A DNA stretch of 52,580 nt from Nitrospirota bacterium (GTDB lineage Bacteria > Nitrospirota > Leptospirillia > Leptospirillales > Leptospirillaceae). The notes beneath the pieces were generated by a model. The model was not told the DNA's origin, did not search any database, and was given only the letters and a program-made list of their open reading frames with translations. Location of the stretch: the NCBI GenBank assembly GCA_021801345.1, contig JAJYYA010000037.1:1-52580 (forward strand), given 5' to 3'. The position numbers were made by a program, and so were the translations under genes. Within the stretch, counting starts at the first letter, position 1; each line of letters opens with the position of its first letter. Below are positions 24,174 to 33,538 of the stretch, piece after piece.

Positions 24174-24938
24174 TTACCCGCCGGATCGCTTCGAGCGACC
24201 GGACGGAGGAGGGAGGTCTGTGGTCGTCTGGGCAATCCGCTCCAACGCCGACTTGGCCGCCTTCTGTTCGGCCTCCTTCTTCGAGTGCCCCTGCCCCTCC
24301 CCCCACACCCGTTCCCGGATCCGGACCGCCACATCGAACACCTTCTGGTGATCGGGGCCAGACTGTCCGACGATCGCATACTGGGGCAGGGTATCGAGCT
24401 CGCGCTGGCAGTACTCCTGGAGAAGCGTCTTGTAGTCGGCGGCCGTCTCTCCCCGGGAGGCGCTTTCAAAGATCTCCCGAAATTCCCGGAGGATAAAGCT
24501 GCGGGCCGCCTCGAGCCCCCCATCCTGGTAGATGGCGGCGATGACCGCTTCGAGGGCATCGGAAAGAATCGAGTTCTTCTCCCGACCCTGGGTCATTTCC
24601 TCCCCTCGGCCGATCAGAAGGTAGGAGCCAAGGCCCAGATTCCTCGCCACTAATGCAAGAGACGGTTCGGAGACGATCCGTCCCTTCAGCTTCGAAAGGA
24701 CCCCTTCGGGGGAGTCGGGCCAAAGACGCATGAGGTTTTCGGCAACGACGAGACCCAAAATCGTGTCGCCGAGAAACTCCAGCCGCTCGTTATCCCGACG
24801 TCCTCCTCCTTTTTTCGTCTCGTTCGTGAAGGACTTGTGAATGGTCGCCTCTTCGAGCCGCTCGAGAGAGGCAAATCGGTAGCCCAGGCGCTCTTCGAGA
24901 ACGGGTAGATTCTGGATCCACTGGGAGCGGGGAAGCAT
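24174..24938 (-). CDS. rnc: Ribonuclease III
   Basis: Cleaves double-stranded RNA in rRNA and mRNA processing. The signature NERLEFLGDTILGLVVAENL is at about residues 50-70, the second metal site is SDALEAVIAAIYQDGG, and the C-terminal dsRNA-binding domain has DYKTLLQEYCQ and GHSKKEAEQKAAKSALE. Length is 254 residues, longer than E. coli RNase III because of a Pro/Ser/Arg-rich tail. It is the last gene of the fab cluster, 36 bases after fabF, as in many bacteria. Confidence 0.95.
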   Translation of the reverse strand: MLPRSQWIQNLPVLEERLGYRFASLERLEEATIHKSFTNETKKGGGRRDNERLEFLGDTILGLVVAENLMRLWPDSPEGVLSKLKGRIVSEPSLALVARNLGLGSYLLIGRGEEMTQGREKNSILSDALEAVIAAIYQDGGLEAARSFILREFREIFESASRGETAADYKTLLQEYCQRELDTLPQYAIVGQSGPDHQKVFDVAVRIRERVWGEGQGHSKKEAEQKAAKSALERIAQTTTDLPPPSGRSKRSGG

Positions 24939-24974
24939 CGAAATCCTTGGGTAGGAGTGGGGCCGAAGGGCCTT

Positions 24975-26228
24975 TCAGTCAACCTTTGCGATCACGAGGG
25001 AGGCGTTCGTACCTCCAAAACCAAAAGAATTCTTGAGGATGGTCCGGACCGGACGATGCCTCGCCCCCTCGGAGACGTAGTCGAGGTCGCATTCCGGATC
25101 CGGGGAGTCGAGGTTGATGGTGGGAAGAATCACCCCGTTGCGAAGAGACATGAAGGCCATGGCCGTCTCGACGCCTCCCGCCGCCCCCAGAAGATGTCCC
25201 ATCATCGACTTGAGGGCCGTGACGGGAACCTTGTCCGCATGGGTTCCAAGGACGGACCGAAGAGCCTTTGTTTCAAGCTTGTCGGCAAAGGTCGAGGTGG
25301 CATGGGCGCTCACATGGTCGACATCCTCGGGAGCGAGTCCCGCGTTGTAAAGAGCCATGCGCATGCAGCGGATTGCCCCGGAGGCATCGTCGGGAGGGGC
25401 GGTAATGTGATAGGCATCCCCCGTGAGCCCGTATCCCAGGATCTCTCCGTAGATCGTGGCCCCCCTGGCCTTGGCGCCCTCGAGTGTTTCGAGAACAAGA
25501 ACGCCCGCCCCCTCGCCGAGGACAAACCCGTCCCGATCCCGATCAAAGGGACGAGACGCCTTTTGAGGCTCCTCATTTCGGGAGGAGAGGGCGCGAGCTG
25601 CGGCAAATCCGGAGACGGTGAGGGGGGTAAAGGCCGACTCGGCCCCACCGGCCAGCATCACGTCGGCATCGCCCCGGCGGACCATGTGATAGGCGTCGCC
25701 GATGCAGTGCACCCCCGTCGCACAGGCGGTCACGGCACAGGAGTTCGGGCCTTCAATCCCCATCCGGATCGCAATCTGGCCGGAGGCGAGGTTGATCAGC
25801 ACCATGGGAATGAAAAAAGGAGAAACCTTCCGGGGACCTCCCTCCACGAGCTGTCCGTGGTAGTACTCGATACCGCCGATGCCGCCGATACCGGACCCCA
25901 CATAGACCCCGATTCGCTCGCGATTGGACTCCCCGATCTCGAGCCTTGCGTCGTCGGCCGCCATCTGCGCCGCCGCGATGGCGTAATGGATAAAGGTATC
26001 CATTTTCTTGATTTCTTTCTTGTCGATCCACTGTCCCGGATCGAACCCCTTCACCTCGCCCCCGATTCGGACGGGAAGGGCAGACGCGTCAAAGCGCGTG
26101 ATAGAGGAGACCCCGGAGCGTCCGGCGACGGCCGCCTCCCACGTCTCTTTCGCCGTGTTCCCCAGGGGGGAGACGACCCCCACCCCGGTCACGACTACGC
26201 GGCGATCCAGGAGGGGGCGAATCGCCAT
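24975..26228 (-). CDS. fabF: 3-oxoacyl-ACP synthase II
   Basis: Elongating condensing enzyme of type II fatty-acid synthesis. The catalytic Cys is in CAVTACATGVHCIGDA, the two His in SAHATSTFADKLETKA and KSMMGHLLGAAGGVE, and the C-terminal NSFGFGGTNASLV is complete. Length is 417 residues, normal. Its ATG overlaps the acpP stop (TGATG), so it is coupled to its carrier protein. Confidence 0.96.
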   Translation of the reverse strand: MAIRPLLDRRVVVTGVGVVSPLGNTAKETWEAAVAGRSGVSSITRFDASALPVRIGGEVKGFDPGQWIDKKEIKKMDTFIHYAIAAAQMAADDARLEIGESNRERIGVYVGSGIGGIGGIEYYHGQLVEGGPRKVSPFFIPMVLINLASGQIAIRMGIEGPNSCAVTACATGVHCIGDAYHMVRRGDADVMLAGGAESAFTPLTVSGFAAARALSSRNEEPQKASRPFDRDRDGFVLGEGAGVLVLETLEGAKARGATIYGEILGYGLTGDAYHITAPPDDASGAIRCMRMALYNAGLAPEDVDHVSAHATSTFADKLETKALRSVLGTHADKVPVTALKSMMGHLLGAAGGVETAMAFMSLRNGVILPTINLDSPDPECDLDYVSEGARHRPVRTILKNSFGFGGTNASLVIAKVD

Positions 26229-26458
26229 CAGACGCGCTCGCTGATATAGTCGACCGCATTCTGGACGGTGGAGATCTTCTCGGCGTCCTCATCCGGAATC
26301 TCGATTCCGAACTCCTCCTCGAGGGCCATGACGAGCTCGACGGTGTCGAGGGAGTCCGCGCCGAGATCCTCGACAAAATGGGATTCGGGATGGACCTCTT
26401 CCTCGTCCACACCCAGCTGCTCTGCAATGATCTTTTTAACCCGGTCGTTGATGGCCAT
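26228..26458 (-). CDS. acpP: Acyl carrier protein
   Basis: Seventy-six residues, highly acidic, carrying the phosphopantetheine attachment Ser in the classic [18 protein letters not shown]. It starts [16 protein letters not shown] at 26458; AAGGAGG lies seven bases upstream, which rules out the longer frame to 26539. It sits between fabG and fabF, the standard order, and carries acyl chains for the neighbouring enzymes and for PlsX. Confidence 0.97.
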   Translation of the reverse strand: MAINDRVKKIIAEQLGVDEEEVHPESHFVEDLGADSLDTVELVMALEEEFGIEIPDEDAEKISTVQNAVDYISERV

Positions 26459-26516
26459 GAAGAAGAACCTCCTTAAAAAATGTCTCCACCCGGGAATCGT
26501 CCCGGGTGTCGCCGCA

Positions 26517-27278
26517 TCACGGCATGGCGAGTCCGCCATTCACTGGAATGACCGCACCCGTAACATAGCCCGCCGCCGGGTCGGCAAGAAAGCAGACCGC
26601 ATGGGCGATCTCCTCCCCCGTCCCGAACCGTCGCACGGGTATCCGTTCAAGGACCCCGGAGGTCACGCTCTCCGGAAGGCCCGACGTCATGTCTGTCTCG
26701 ATAAATCCGGGAGCCACCACATTGACGGTGATTCCCCGGGAACCGACCTCGAGCGCCACCGATTTGGAAAAGGCCTCGAGCCCCCCCTTCGAGGCGGCAT
26801 AGTTGGCCTGCCCCGCATTTCCGGTCGTCCCCACCACCGAAGAGATCGAGACAATCCGGCCGTACCTCTGTTTCATCATGGGGCGAAGCACCGCACGGAC
26901 CATCCGGAACGGACCGACGAGGTTGACGTCGATCACCTCCCGAAACTCCCCCTCCTCCATCCGGACGAGAAGTTTATCCCGGACGATCCCGGCGTTGTTC
27001 ACAAGAATATCAACCCTTCCGGAGCGATGCAAGATTGATTCGACGGCGGCCTCGATGGAGGCCGCATCGTTCATGTCGAGGCGGACGATCTCCCCCCGCT
27101 CCCCCCCGGGGAGGTCCCTTACACGGGCTAAGAGCTCCTCCTCCTTCGAGCGGCACCCGAAGTAGACCCGGTAGCCGGCCTCGAGAAGACCCCTTCCCAC
27201 CGCCCATCCGATTCCGCGGTTGGCACCGGTCACCAGAGCCGTCTGAACCTGTGGAAGCTGCGTCTCACGCTCGCGCAT
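26517..27278 (-). CDS. fabG: 3-oxoacyl-ACP reductase
   Basis: NADPH-dependent short-chain dehydrogenase that reduces 3-oxoacyl-ACP. Seen: [15 protein letters not shown] cofactor loop, [11 protein letters not shown], catalytic Ser in [15 protein letters not shown] and YxxxK in ANYAASKGG, with [14 protein letters not shown] after it. Length is 253 residues. The residues before the Rossmann strand ([10 protein letters not shown]) are a short extension, so a slightly later start is possible. It starts three bases after the fabD stop. Confidence 0.95.
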   Translation of the reverse strand: MRERETQLPQVQTALVTGANRGIGWAVGRGLLEAGYRVYFGCRSKEEELLARVRDLPGGERGEIVRLDMNDAASIEAAVESILHRSGRVDILVNNAGIVRDKLLVRMEEGEFREVIDVNLVGPFRMVRAVLRPMMKQRYGRIVSISSVVGTTGNAGQANYAASKGGLEAFSKSVALEVGSRGITVNVVAPGFIETDMTSGLPESVTSGVLERIPVRRFGTGEEIAHAVCFLADPAAGYVTGAVIPVNGGLAMP

Positions 27279-27281
27279 CGC

Positions 27282-28217
27282 CTACTCCTTCGACTCTTTC
27301 GTGTCGGTATTCGCCCAGGTGATCTTGCCGGAGATCTCCGGCAAGGAGCGCTCGACGCGCTTTCCGAGCCCCACAAGAACCCCCCCCGGACCGACCTCGA
27401 GAAGATGGGTCACCCCGGCCGAAAGGACGGCGGCCATCGACTTCGTCCATTCGACGGGAGACTCCATCTGCCGGACGAGAAGATCCCGGATTTCGGCGGA
27501 AGCCTCTCCCGGCCCTACAAACATCCCCGTGACGTTGGCCACGATCGGAACGGAAAGGGGGGCAAAATTGGTCTTGTCGAGAAGATCCTTCATGGAGAGA
27601 GCGGCCGCATGCATGAGCGCCGTATGAGAGGGCACAGAGACGGCCAAAGGGACGATTTTCCTCACCCCCGCCGCACGAAGGGCCTCGATGCCCGCTTCGA
27701 CAGCGCCCTTCTCTCCCGCGATCACGCACTGCCCGGGACAGTTGTCGTTCGCCACCGAGACGATGCCCCCGGTCGACTTCCGCACCCCCTCGAGAACCCG
27801 GTCGACCTCCGGTCGTTCCGGACCGAGGACTGCGGCCATGAGCCCTGTCCCCGCCGGGACGGCCTCCTGCATGAAGCTTCCCCGGCGGTGGACCAGAAGG
27901 AGAGCGTCGGCAAGAGACAGAGCCCCTGCCGCGACAAGTGCGGAGTACTCGCCCAGACTATGGCCCAACACCACATCCGGCGGACGCTCCCCCTGAAGTC
28001 TTCCAAGGGCCAGAACGCTTGTCAGAAGAATGGCGGGCTGGGTCCAGCGCGTCTGGTCGAGGATACCCGCCGGAGAGTTCCGGGAGAGCGTCAGGATATC
28101 GGCGGAGAGTACCTCCGAGGCCATCCCGATCATCGCCCGTTCTTCGGGACGGTCGAAACGGTCGAGCATCCCCGGGATCTGGGATCCCTGTCCGGGAAAG
28201 AGATACGCTGTTTTCAC
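27282..28217 (-). CDS. fabD: Malonyl-CoA:ACP transacylase
   Basis: Loads malonate onto ACP. Seen: FPGQGSQIPGML at the N-terminus, the nucleophile Ser in VLGHSLGEYSALVAAGAL, and the His in PSHTALMH. The start is GTG at 28217 (VKTAYLFPGQ), with AAAAGGAG upstream, giving 311 residues. It overlaps the fabH stop by four bases. A longer frame to 28643 is only the fabH shadow and is not used. Confidence 0.95.
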   Translation of the reverse strand: MKTAYLFPGQGSQIPGMLDRFDRPEERAMIGMASEVLSADILTLSRNSPAGILDQTRWTQPAILLTSVLALGRLQGERPPDVVLGHSLGEYSALVAAGALSLADALLLVHRRGSFMQEAVPAGTGLMAAVLGPERPEVDRVLEGVRKSTGGIVSVANDNCPGQCVIAGEKGAVEAGIEALRAAGVRKIVPLAVSVPSHTALMHAAALSMKDLLDKTNFAPLSVPIVANVTGMFVGPGEASAEIRDLLVRQMESPVEWTKSMAAVLSAGVTHLLEVGPGGVLVGLGKRVERSLPEISGKITWANTDTKESKE

Positions 28218-29212
28218 GCACGGCTCCTTTTCTGCAGATCCGCCTCCCAGGTCAAAAGCCCAGAGCCCCAGGTCACCCCCGCCCCGAAGGCGGTGAGGAG
28301 GACCCGCTCCCCCTCCCGGACGCGGCCCGCCCGGACTGCCTCGTCCAGGGCCACCGGGATAGAGGCGGCGGAGGTATTTCCGTAACGGTCGATATTGACC
28401 ATGACCTTCTCCGCCGGAAGGCCCAGCCGGGCCGACAGAGCCTCGATGATCCGGATGTTCGCCTGGTGAGGCACCAGGAGAGAGATCTCCGAAGCCGAGA
28501 CCCCCGATGCGGCCAGCACCTCCTCCACCGACTCCTGGAGCTGGCGGACCGCCATCTTGAAGGTCTCCCCCCCCTTCATCCGGATCGTGGGGGGCTCTCC
28601 GGTCTTTCGCGCCCCGCCTCCCGGCACATGGATCATCTCCCAATACCTTCCGTCCGCCCTCACGCGGAAGGTCTCAAGCCCCCGTCGGGCGACGGAGGAG
28701 GCCTCGACCACCACGGCCCCGGCGCCGTCTCCGAAGAGGATCGCCGTCCCCCGGTCCGACCAGTCGAGGGATCGGCTCATGACCTCGGAACCAACCACGA
28801 GAAGTTTCGATGCCGCCCCCGACTCAACCATGCTTTTGGCCACCGTCAATCCATAGACAAAACCCGAACAGACGGCATTTAAGTCGAAGGCAAAGGCCCT
28901 TGAGGCTCCCAGCCTGGCCTGGACAAGACAGGCCGTTGAGGGAAAGAGAATGTCCGGAGTGGCCGTGGCCAGAAGGATTCCGTCGAGATCTGAGGGGGAA
29001 AGGCCTGCCGCGGCGAGGGCCTTCGTAGAAGCCATAACCGCAAGGTCGGAGGTCGACTCCTCCTCCGCCGCAATCCGCCTCTCCCTGATCCCCGTCCTTT
29101 CCCGGATCCAGGAGTCGTTCGTCTCAAGATAGGCGGCAAAGTCGTCATTGGTCATGACCCGGGAGGGGGCATAGGAGCCGGTCCCGGTGATAACGGCCCG
29201 GACCCCGCTCAT
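28214..29212 (-). CDS. fabH: 3-oxoacyl-ACP synthase III
   Basis: Initiates fatty-acid synthesis by condensing acyl-CoA with malonyl-ACP. The catalytic triad is visible: Cys115 in DLNAVCSGFVYGL, His in LVPHQANIRI and Asn in RYGNTSAASIP. Length is 332 residues. It overlaps plsX upstream and fabD downstream by four bases each, so plsX-fabH-fabD are tightly coupled. Confidence 0.96.
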   Translation of the reverse strand: MSGVRAVITGTGSYAPSRVMTNDDFAAYLETNDSWIRERTGIRERRIAAEEESTSDLAVMASTKALAAAGLSPSDLDGILLATATPDILFPSTACLVQARLGASRAFAFDLNAVCSGFVYGLTVAKSMVESGAASKLLVVGSEVMSRSLDWSDRGTAILFGDGAGAVVVEASSVARRGLETFRVRADGRYWEMIHVPGGGARKTGEPPTIRMKGGETFKMAVRQLQESVEEVLAASGVSASEISLLVPHQANIRIIEALSARLGLPAEKVMVNIDRYGNTSAASIPVALDEAVRAGRVREGERVLLTAFGAGVTWGSGLLTWEADLQKRSRA

Positions 29213-30231
29213 CCTACGGCCTCCCGGTGTCCGGGAGAGGACATTTCCCTTCTGAGAGCCCCAGTAAGATCTGATTTGGCGAGGCGATCAGCCATCCCGA
29301 TGGCATTTTTGATCGCCAGGGCATTCGAGCGGCCATGGCAAATGACGAATAGCCCCCCCACTCCCAGGAGAGGGGCACCGCCGTATTCGGCATAGTCGAG
29401 CCTCTTCTTCATTCGAGAGAGCGCCGGTTTCAGGAGGAGCCCTCCGATTTTGGAGCGAAGGTCGGAGGTCGCAGCCTCGCGCATCATTCCCATAATCGTC
29501 TGGGCCAGTCCTTCGGCCTCCTTGAGAACTACGTTTCCCACAAAGCCGTCACAGACGACGACGTCGGTCTCTCCGGAAAAGATGTCGCGCGACTCGATGG
29601 GACCGGAGAACCACGAAAAGCCGGAGTCCGATTCCCCCTCTCCCCGGAGAAGGCCTATCGTCTTCTGAACAAGCTCATTTCCCTTGGTCTCCTCCTCTCC
29701 GTTCGAGAGGACCGAGACCCGGGGGTCGGGCAGGGAAAAAAGGTGGCGCGCCAAGAGGCGTCCCATGCGGGCGAAGGAGACGAGATGGGAGGGTTTACAG
29801 TCGACATTGGCCCCCCCGTCGACGAGGATGAAGTGACCGGTTCGGGAGGGAAGGACCGTTCCGATCGTCGGGCGTTCGACGCCGTCGAGGCGTCCGAGCA
29901 CCCACATGGCGGCCGCCAGAGAGGCGCCAGAATGTCCGGCCGAGACCGCCCCGTCCACCAGCCCCTTTTTGACAAGTTCCGAGGCCACCCAGACGGTCGA
30001 CTCGCGCCGTCTTCGGACATCGGAAGCCTTTTCCGTCATGGCAATGACGTCTTTGGCTTCGACGATCTCGAAGTCGGAGGCAATCGAAAGCGCCTCGAGC
30101 CGCTCCCGGATGAGCGCGGGATCTCCCACCAGAACAACCTCGGCGCCAAAGTCCCGCCGGGCCATGTCGGCCCCTGCGACCAGGGGGTCGGGACCGAAGT
30201 CCCCACCCATCGCATCGAGAGCGATCTTCAT
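29209..30231 (-). CDS. plsX: Phosphate acyltransferase PlsX
   Basis: Makes acyl-phosphate from acyl-ACP for phosphatidic acid synthesis. N-terminal MKIALDAMGGDFGPDPLVAG and the conserved GNVVLKEAEGLA and GGAPLLGVGG segments are typical. Length is 340 residues. It lies 18 bases after rpmF in the widespread yceD-rpmF-plsX-fab order, tying phospholipid supply to fatty-acid initiation. Confidence 0.95.
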   Translation of the reverse strand: MKIALDAMGGDFGPDPLVAGADMARRDFGAEVVLVGDPALIRERLEALSIASDFEIVEAKDVIAMTEKASDVRRRRESTVWVASELVKKGLVDGAVSAGHSGASLAAAMWVLGRLDGVERPTIGTVLPSRTGHFILVDGGANVDCKPSHLVSFARMGRLLARHLFSLPDPRVSVLSNGEEETKGNELVQKTIGLLRGEGESDSGFSWFSGPIESRDIFSGETDVVVCDGFVGNVVLKEAEGLAQTIMGMMREAATSDLRSKIGGLLLKPALSRMKKRLDYAEYGGAPLLGVGGLFVICHGRSNALAIKNAIGMADRLAKSDLTGALRREMSSPGHREAVG

Positions 30232-30249
30232 TACGGCGCGATCGGATCC

Positions 30250-30432
30250 TCAGCCGTTCTTGACGCGGAGAACGGGCCGCTTGTTGTAGACGCCACAGGA
30301 GAGGCAGGCATAGTGGGGCTGCTTCGGCTCGCCGCAGGCGGGACAGGTGACCACAGGCGACAGGGTCAGCTTCTTGTGGGTCCGCCGCTTGTCACGCCGG
30401 GACCGCGAGATCTTGGTTTTTGGATGGGCCAT
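30250..30432 (-). CDS. rpmF: 50S ribosomal protein L32
   Basis: Sixty residues, very basic: [20 protein letters not shown] is the standard L32 N-terminus, followed by [20 protein letters not shown]. It keeps two CxxC pairs, the zinc-binding (C+) form. A good AAGGAG site precedes the ATG. It belongs to the conserved yceD-rpmF-plsX group. The 146 bases upstream of it (30433-30578) hold a possible hairpin ATGCC/GGCAT near 30463-30480 but no gene. Confidence 0.96.
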   Translation of the reverse strand: MAHPKTKISRSRRDKRRTHKKLTLSPVVTCPACGEPKQPHYACLSCGVYNKRPVLRVKNG

Positions 30433-30578
30433 GAGTCAACTCCTTATAGTGATTGAAGGGGAATGCCCAATAGCGGCATCGGAAGAGATCCCCGGTGAAT
30501 GAGCATTCGGCATCTGGCCGGGAAGCCGACCGTACTCGACGCAAAAGAGCTCCTGATTTCGATCCGGTCAGCCTGCGA

Positions 30579-31064
30579 TCAGGACTCCAGGAAGTGTGCG
30601 CAACTGCCGTCATTTCTGTTCTGCCCGCACTCCGGACAGAGGCCCCGACACTCTTCGTCGCAGAGGGGATAAAAAGGAAGGTCGGTCAGGAGCAGCTCCC
30701 GAAGCCACGGTCCGAGGTCGACCCAGCCATCGCTCCCGTACCGTTCGAGCATGTCGGGCTCGGGATCCTTCTGGTGGAAGAACATCGTCCGCTCTCCCGT
30801 CTCCCCCCGTCTGACAAACTCCGCAAGGCAGCGACCGCAGACAAGGGGCGTCTCGTAGCTGACGGTGAGATCGACCATGACATCGGTCCCTTCCCGTCCA
30901 AGCGTCGCCTCGATCCTTCCGTCCATCCGGGCGAAGTCCCCTTCCGTCTCCTTCGAGAGGAAGACGGAAGGAGCGGCCGCAATCTCTTCGGAAAGAGAAC
31001 GCTCCAACAGGTGAGGCTCCGCAAGGCGAAGATCGGGAATACTGTCGATATGGAATCTAAGCAT
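30579..31064 (-). CDS. yceD: YceD/DUF177 family protein (23S rRNA accumulation)
   Basis: The DUF177 core is recognisable: VSYETPLVCGRCLAEF, followed by FYPLCDEECRGLCPECGQNR. Six cysteines, including CGRC and CPEC, could bind zinc. In other bacteria this protein supports 23S rRNA accumulation and ribosome assembly and is encoded just before rpmF, as here. Length is 161 residues. It lies 15 bases after the proS stop. Confidence 0.88.
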   Translation of the reverse strand: MLRFHIDSIPDLRLAEPHLLERSLSEEIAAAPSVFLSKETEGDFARMDGRIEATLGREGTDVMVDLTVSYETPLVCGRCLAEFVRRGETGERTMFFHQKDPEPDMLERYGSDGWVDLGPWLRELLLTDLPFYPLCDEECRGLCPECGQNRNDGSCAHFLES

Positions 31065-31079
31065 TACAAAACGTTCATT

Positions 31080-32369
31080 CTAGGCATCGGCGAGACCGGT
31101 GTCAACCGGTCCCTTCGAACCAAGGAAGTCCCCGATCCACTCGGCAAGCCCAGAAATGGCGACATTGTGCCGCTCTCCGCTCGCCCTCACCTTGATTTCG
31201 GCCCGCTCCTCCCGAAGTCCCTTCTCCCCGAGAATGACCTGAAGAGGAAAGCCCAAAAGATCCGCGTCGGCAAACTTCACCCCGGCGCGGAGATCCCGGT
31301 CGTCGACTAAAACCTCTTCGGGAAACTTTTTCTCCAGAAGATCCGCGATTCGGAGAGCTTTTCCGGCAAGATCCGCATCCTTCCCTCCGAGGGGAAGGAC
31401 CGCTACCGCAAAGGGCGCCATGGCCACCGGCCAGACGATCCCCGCCTCGTCATGCGACTGCTCGATCCCCGCGGCAAGAAGCCGGCTCACGCCGATTCCG
31501 TAACACCCCATGTGAAAGAGCGTCTCCCGGCCATCCGGATCGAGGAATCCCGCCGCCATCGGGGCGCTGTAGCGGTCTCCCAGATCGAAGACATGACCCA
31601 CCTCGATCGCGGTTGTCCGGTCGAGCGCCTCCTGGCAGAGGGGGCAATGGACCGCCTCTCCGGCAAGCTCCACATTCGAGGCATAGGTGCAGGAGGGGCA
31701 GAAGACGACCGTGTCCTCTCCCGAGGGTGCCAGGACCATGAACTCGTGGGAAGAGGAGCCCCCGATATTCCCGGTGTCCGCCTCCACCATCCGAACCGAC
31801 AGGCCCAGACGGGAAAAGATCCGGAAGTAGGCCTCCTGCATCGAACGGTAGCACTCGGCCCCCTCCTCCTTCGACCGGGCGAAGGAGTAGGCGTCCTTCA
31901 TGACAAACTCCCGTCCCCGCATGAGACCAAACCGCGGGCGCATCTCGTCTCGGAACTTGGTCTGGATCTGGTAGAGCGTCACCGGAAGCTGACGATAGCT
32001 TCTGAGAAGGCCCGAGGCGAGGTCGGTCACGACCTCCTCGTGGGTCGGACCCAGCGCGAAGGAACGGTCGTGACGGTCGGCAAGCCGAAAGAGCTCTCGG
32101 CCATACTTTTCCCATCGCCCCGTCCGCTCCCAAAGCTCCGCGGGCTGGAGAGCCGGCATCAGGATCTCGAAGGCCCCTGCCCGGTCCATCTCCTCCCGGA
32201 CGATGCGCTCCACCCGCCGAAGGACCCGGGCTCCAAGCGGAAGAAAGTCGTAGAGTCCCCCCGCCACCTTCCGCACATATCCTCCCCGAAGCATGAGGCG
32301 GTGGCTGACAGTTTCGGCCTCGGCCGGGTCTTCGTGAAATGTCACATAAGGAAGACGGGTCGTTCTCAT
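31080..32369 (-). CDS. proS: Prolyl-tRNA synthetase, short form without editing insertion
   Basis: Class II synthetase. Motif 1 region RRVERIVREEMDRAGAFEIL, TGRWEKYGREL, motif 2 FRDEMRPRFGLMRGREFVMK, and motif 3 TLFHMGCYGIGVSRLLAA are present, with the anticodon-binding domain after residue ~330. Length is 429 residues, against about 570 in bacteria with the ~180-residue INS editing domain. Between motifs 2 and 3 there is only a ~35-residue linker with C224-P-S-C227 and C242-P-L-C245, which could hold zinc. Misacylated Ala-tRNA would need a free-standing editor. The start overlaps the ispG stop by four bases. Confidence 0.94.
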   Translation of the reverse strand: MRTTRLPYVTFHEDPAEAETVSHRLMLRGGYVRKVAGGLYDFLPLGARVLRRVERIVREEMDRAGAFEILMPALQPAELWERTGRWEKYGRELFRLADRHDRSFALGPTHEEVVTDLASGLLRSYRQLPVTLYQIQTKFRDEMRPRFGLMRGREFVMKDAYSFARSKEEGAECYRSMQEAYFRIFSRLGLSVRMVEADTGNIGGSSSHEFMVLAPSGEDTVVFCPSCTYASNVELAGEAVHCPLCQEALDRTTAIEVGHVFDLGDRYSAPMAAGFLDPDGRETLFHMGCYGIGVSRLLAAGIEQSHDEAGIVWPVAMAPFAVAVLPLGGKDADLAGKALRIADLLEKKFPEEVLVDDRDLRAGVKFADADLLGFPLQVILGEKGLREERAEIKVRASGERHNVAISGLAEWIGDFLGSKGPVDTGLADA

Positions 32370-33526
32370 GCATTATCCGCGACGACAGCCGCTTCCGGCG
32401 CCATCGGAAGAGAGATCCTGTGACCGTTCTCGTCCCGAAGACCCGAGAGTCCTGCGCGCCGCATCGCTTCGACCTTTTTCTCCACCTGGGCAATCAGGAT
32501 CTCCTCAAGCTCTCCGGAGGGGATCTTTTTCACAACCTCCCCGTTTTCAAAGAAGATGCCCACTCCCTGTCCGCCGGCAATCCCCAGATCCGACTCCTTT
32601 CCTTCGCCGATCCCGTTGACCACGCACCCCAGAATGGAGATATCCATCGTCTCCTGCACATGGGCAAGGCGTTCCTCCACGCGGGCGGCCAGTCCGACCA
32701 CATCGATCTCGAGACGGCCGCAGGTCGGACAGGCGATGACATTGACCCCGCGCTTTCGAAGACCAAGCGACTTGAGGATCCCCCAGGCCACCTTGACCTC
32801 CTCGACAGGATCGGCCGCAAGCGAGACGCGGATGGTGTCCCCGATCCCCGAAGCCAGAAGGTAGCCCAGCCCCACCGAGGACTTCACCGTACCGGAGAGC
32901 AGGGGGCCCGCCTCGCTCACCCCGATGTGGAGAGGATAGTCGCAGCGCTCCGAGGCCAGTCTGTAGGCGTCAATGGTGTCGAGGACATTGGAGGCTTTGA
33001 GCGAGATCTTGATATCGTAAAAGTTTTCCTTCTCGAGAAGGGCCACGTGGCGCATGGCCGACTCCACCATCGCCTCCGGCGTGGGGTGACCATACTCCTC
33101 GAGGAGATCTCTCTCGAGGGAGCCGGCGTTGACGCCGATCCGGACGGGAAGCCCCCGGTCCTTCATCCGGTCGACGATCGCCCGGATCTTGGTCTGACTT
33201 CCGATGTTGCCCGGATTGATCCGGACGGCATCGACCCCGCCCTCGATGACCGTCAGCGCGAGATGGTAGTCAAAATGGATGTCGGCAATCACCGGGATGG
33301 GGGAGCGCTTGTGGATTTTCCCCACCGCTTCGGCGGCCTCCGAGTCCACGACAGCCAGGCGGATGATCTCGCACCCGACCTCGGCAAGCTTTCCGATCTG
33401 GGCGAGGGTCGCCTCCACGTCGCGGGTGTCCGTTGTGGTCATCGACTGTACCGAAACCGGGGCTCCGTCCCCGATCGGGACCGAACCCACCATAATCCTC
33501 CGCGTCTTTTTGCGCGCGATCTTCAT
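32366..33526 (-). CDS. ispG: 4-hydroxy-3-methylbut-2-enyl diphosphate synthase (IspG)
   Basis: [4Fe-4S] enzyme of the MEP isoprenoid pathway. PVSVQSMTTTDTRDVEATLA near the start, DIHFDYHLAL and RINPGNIG in the TIM barrel, and the cluster cysteines in VIACPTCGRLE and LGCVVNGIGEG are all present. Length is 386 residues. It lies between proS (overlap) and rseP (12 bases away), so the pathway genes dxr and ispG flank rseP in one run. Confidence 0.96.
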   Translation of the reverse strand: MKIARKKTRRIMVGSVPIGDGAPVSVQSMTTTDTRDVEATLAQIGKLAEVGCEIIRLAVVDSEAAEAVGKIHKRSPIPVIADIHFDYHLALTVIEGGVDAVRINPGNIGSQTKIRAIVDRMKDRGLPVRIGVNAGSLERDLLEEYGHPTPEAMVESAMRHVALLEKENFYDIKISLKASNVLDTIDAYRLASERCDYPLHIGVSEAGPLLSGTVKSSVGLGYLLASGIGDTIRVSLAADPVEEVKVAWGILKSLGLRKRGVNVIACPTCGRLEIDVVGLAARVEERLAHVQETMDISILGCVVNGIGEGKESDLGIAGGQGVGIFFENGEVVKKIPSGELEEILIAQVEKKVEAMRRAGLSGLRDENGHRISLPMAPEAAVVADNA

Positions 33527-33538
33527 CAGAGACTCTCC

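Noticed and set aside
28218-28643. Upstream extension of fabD
   Set aside because: Antisense-free but out-of-frame reading of fabH, Gly/Arg-rich, not FabD-like.
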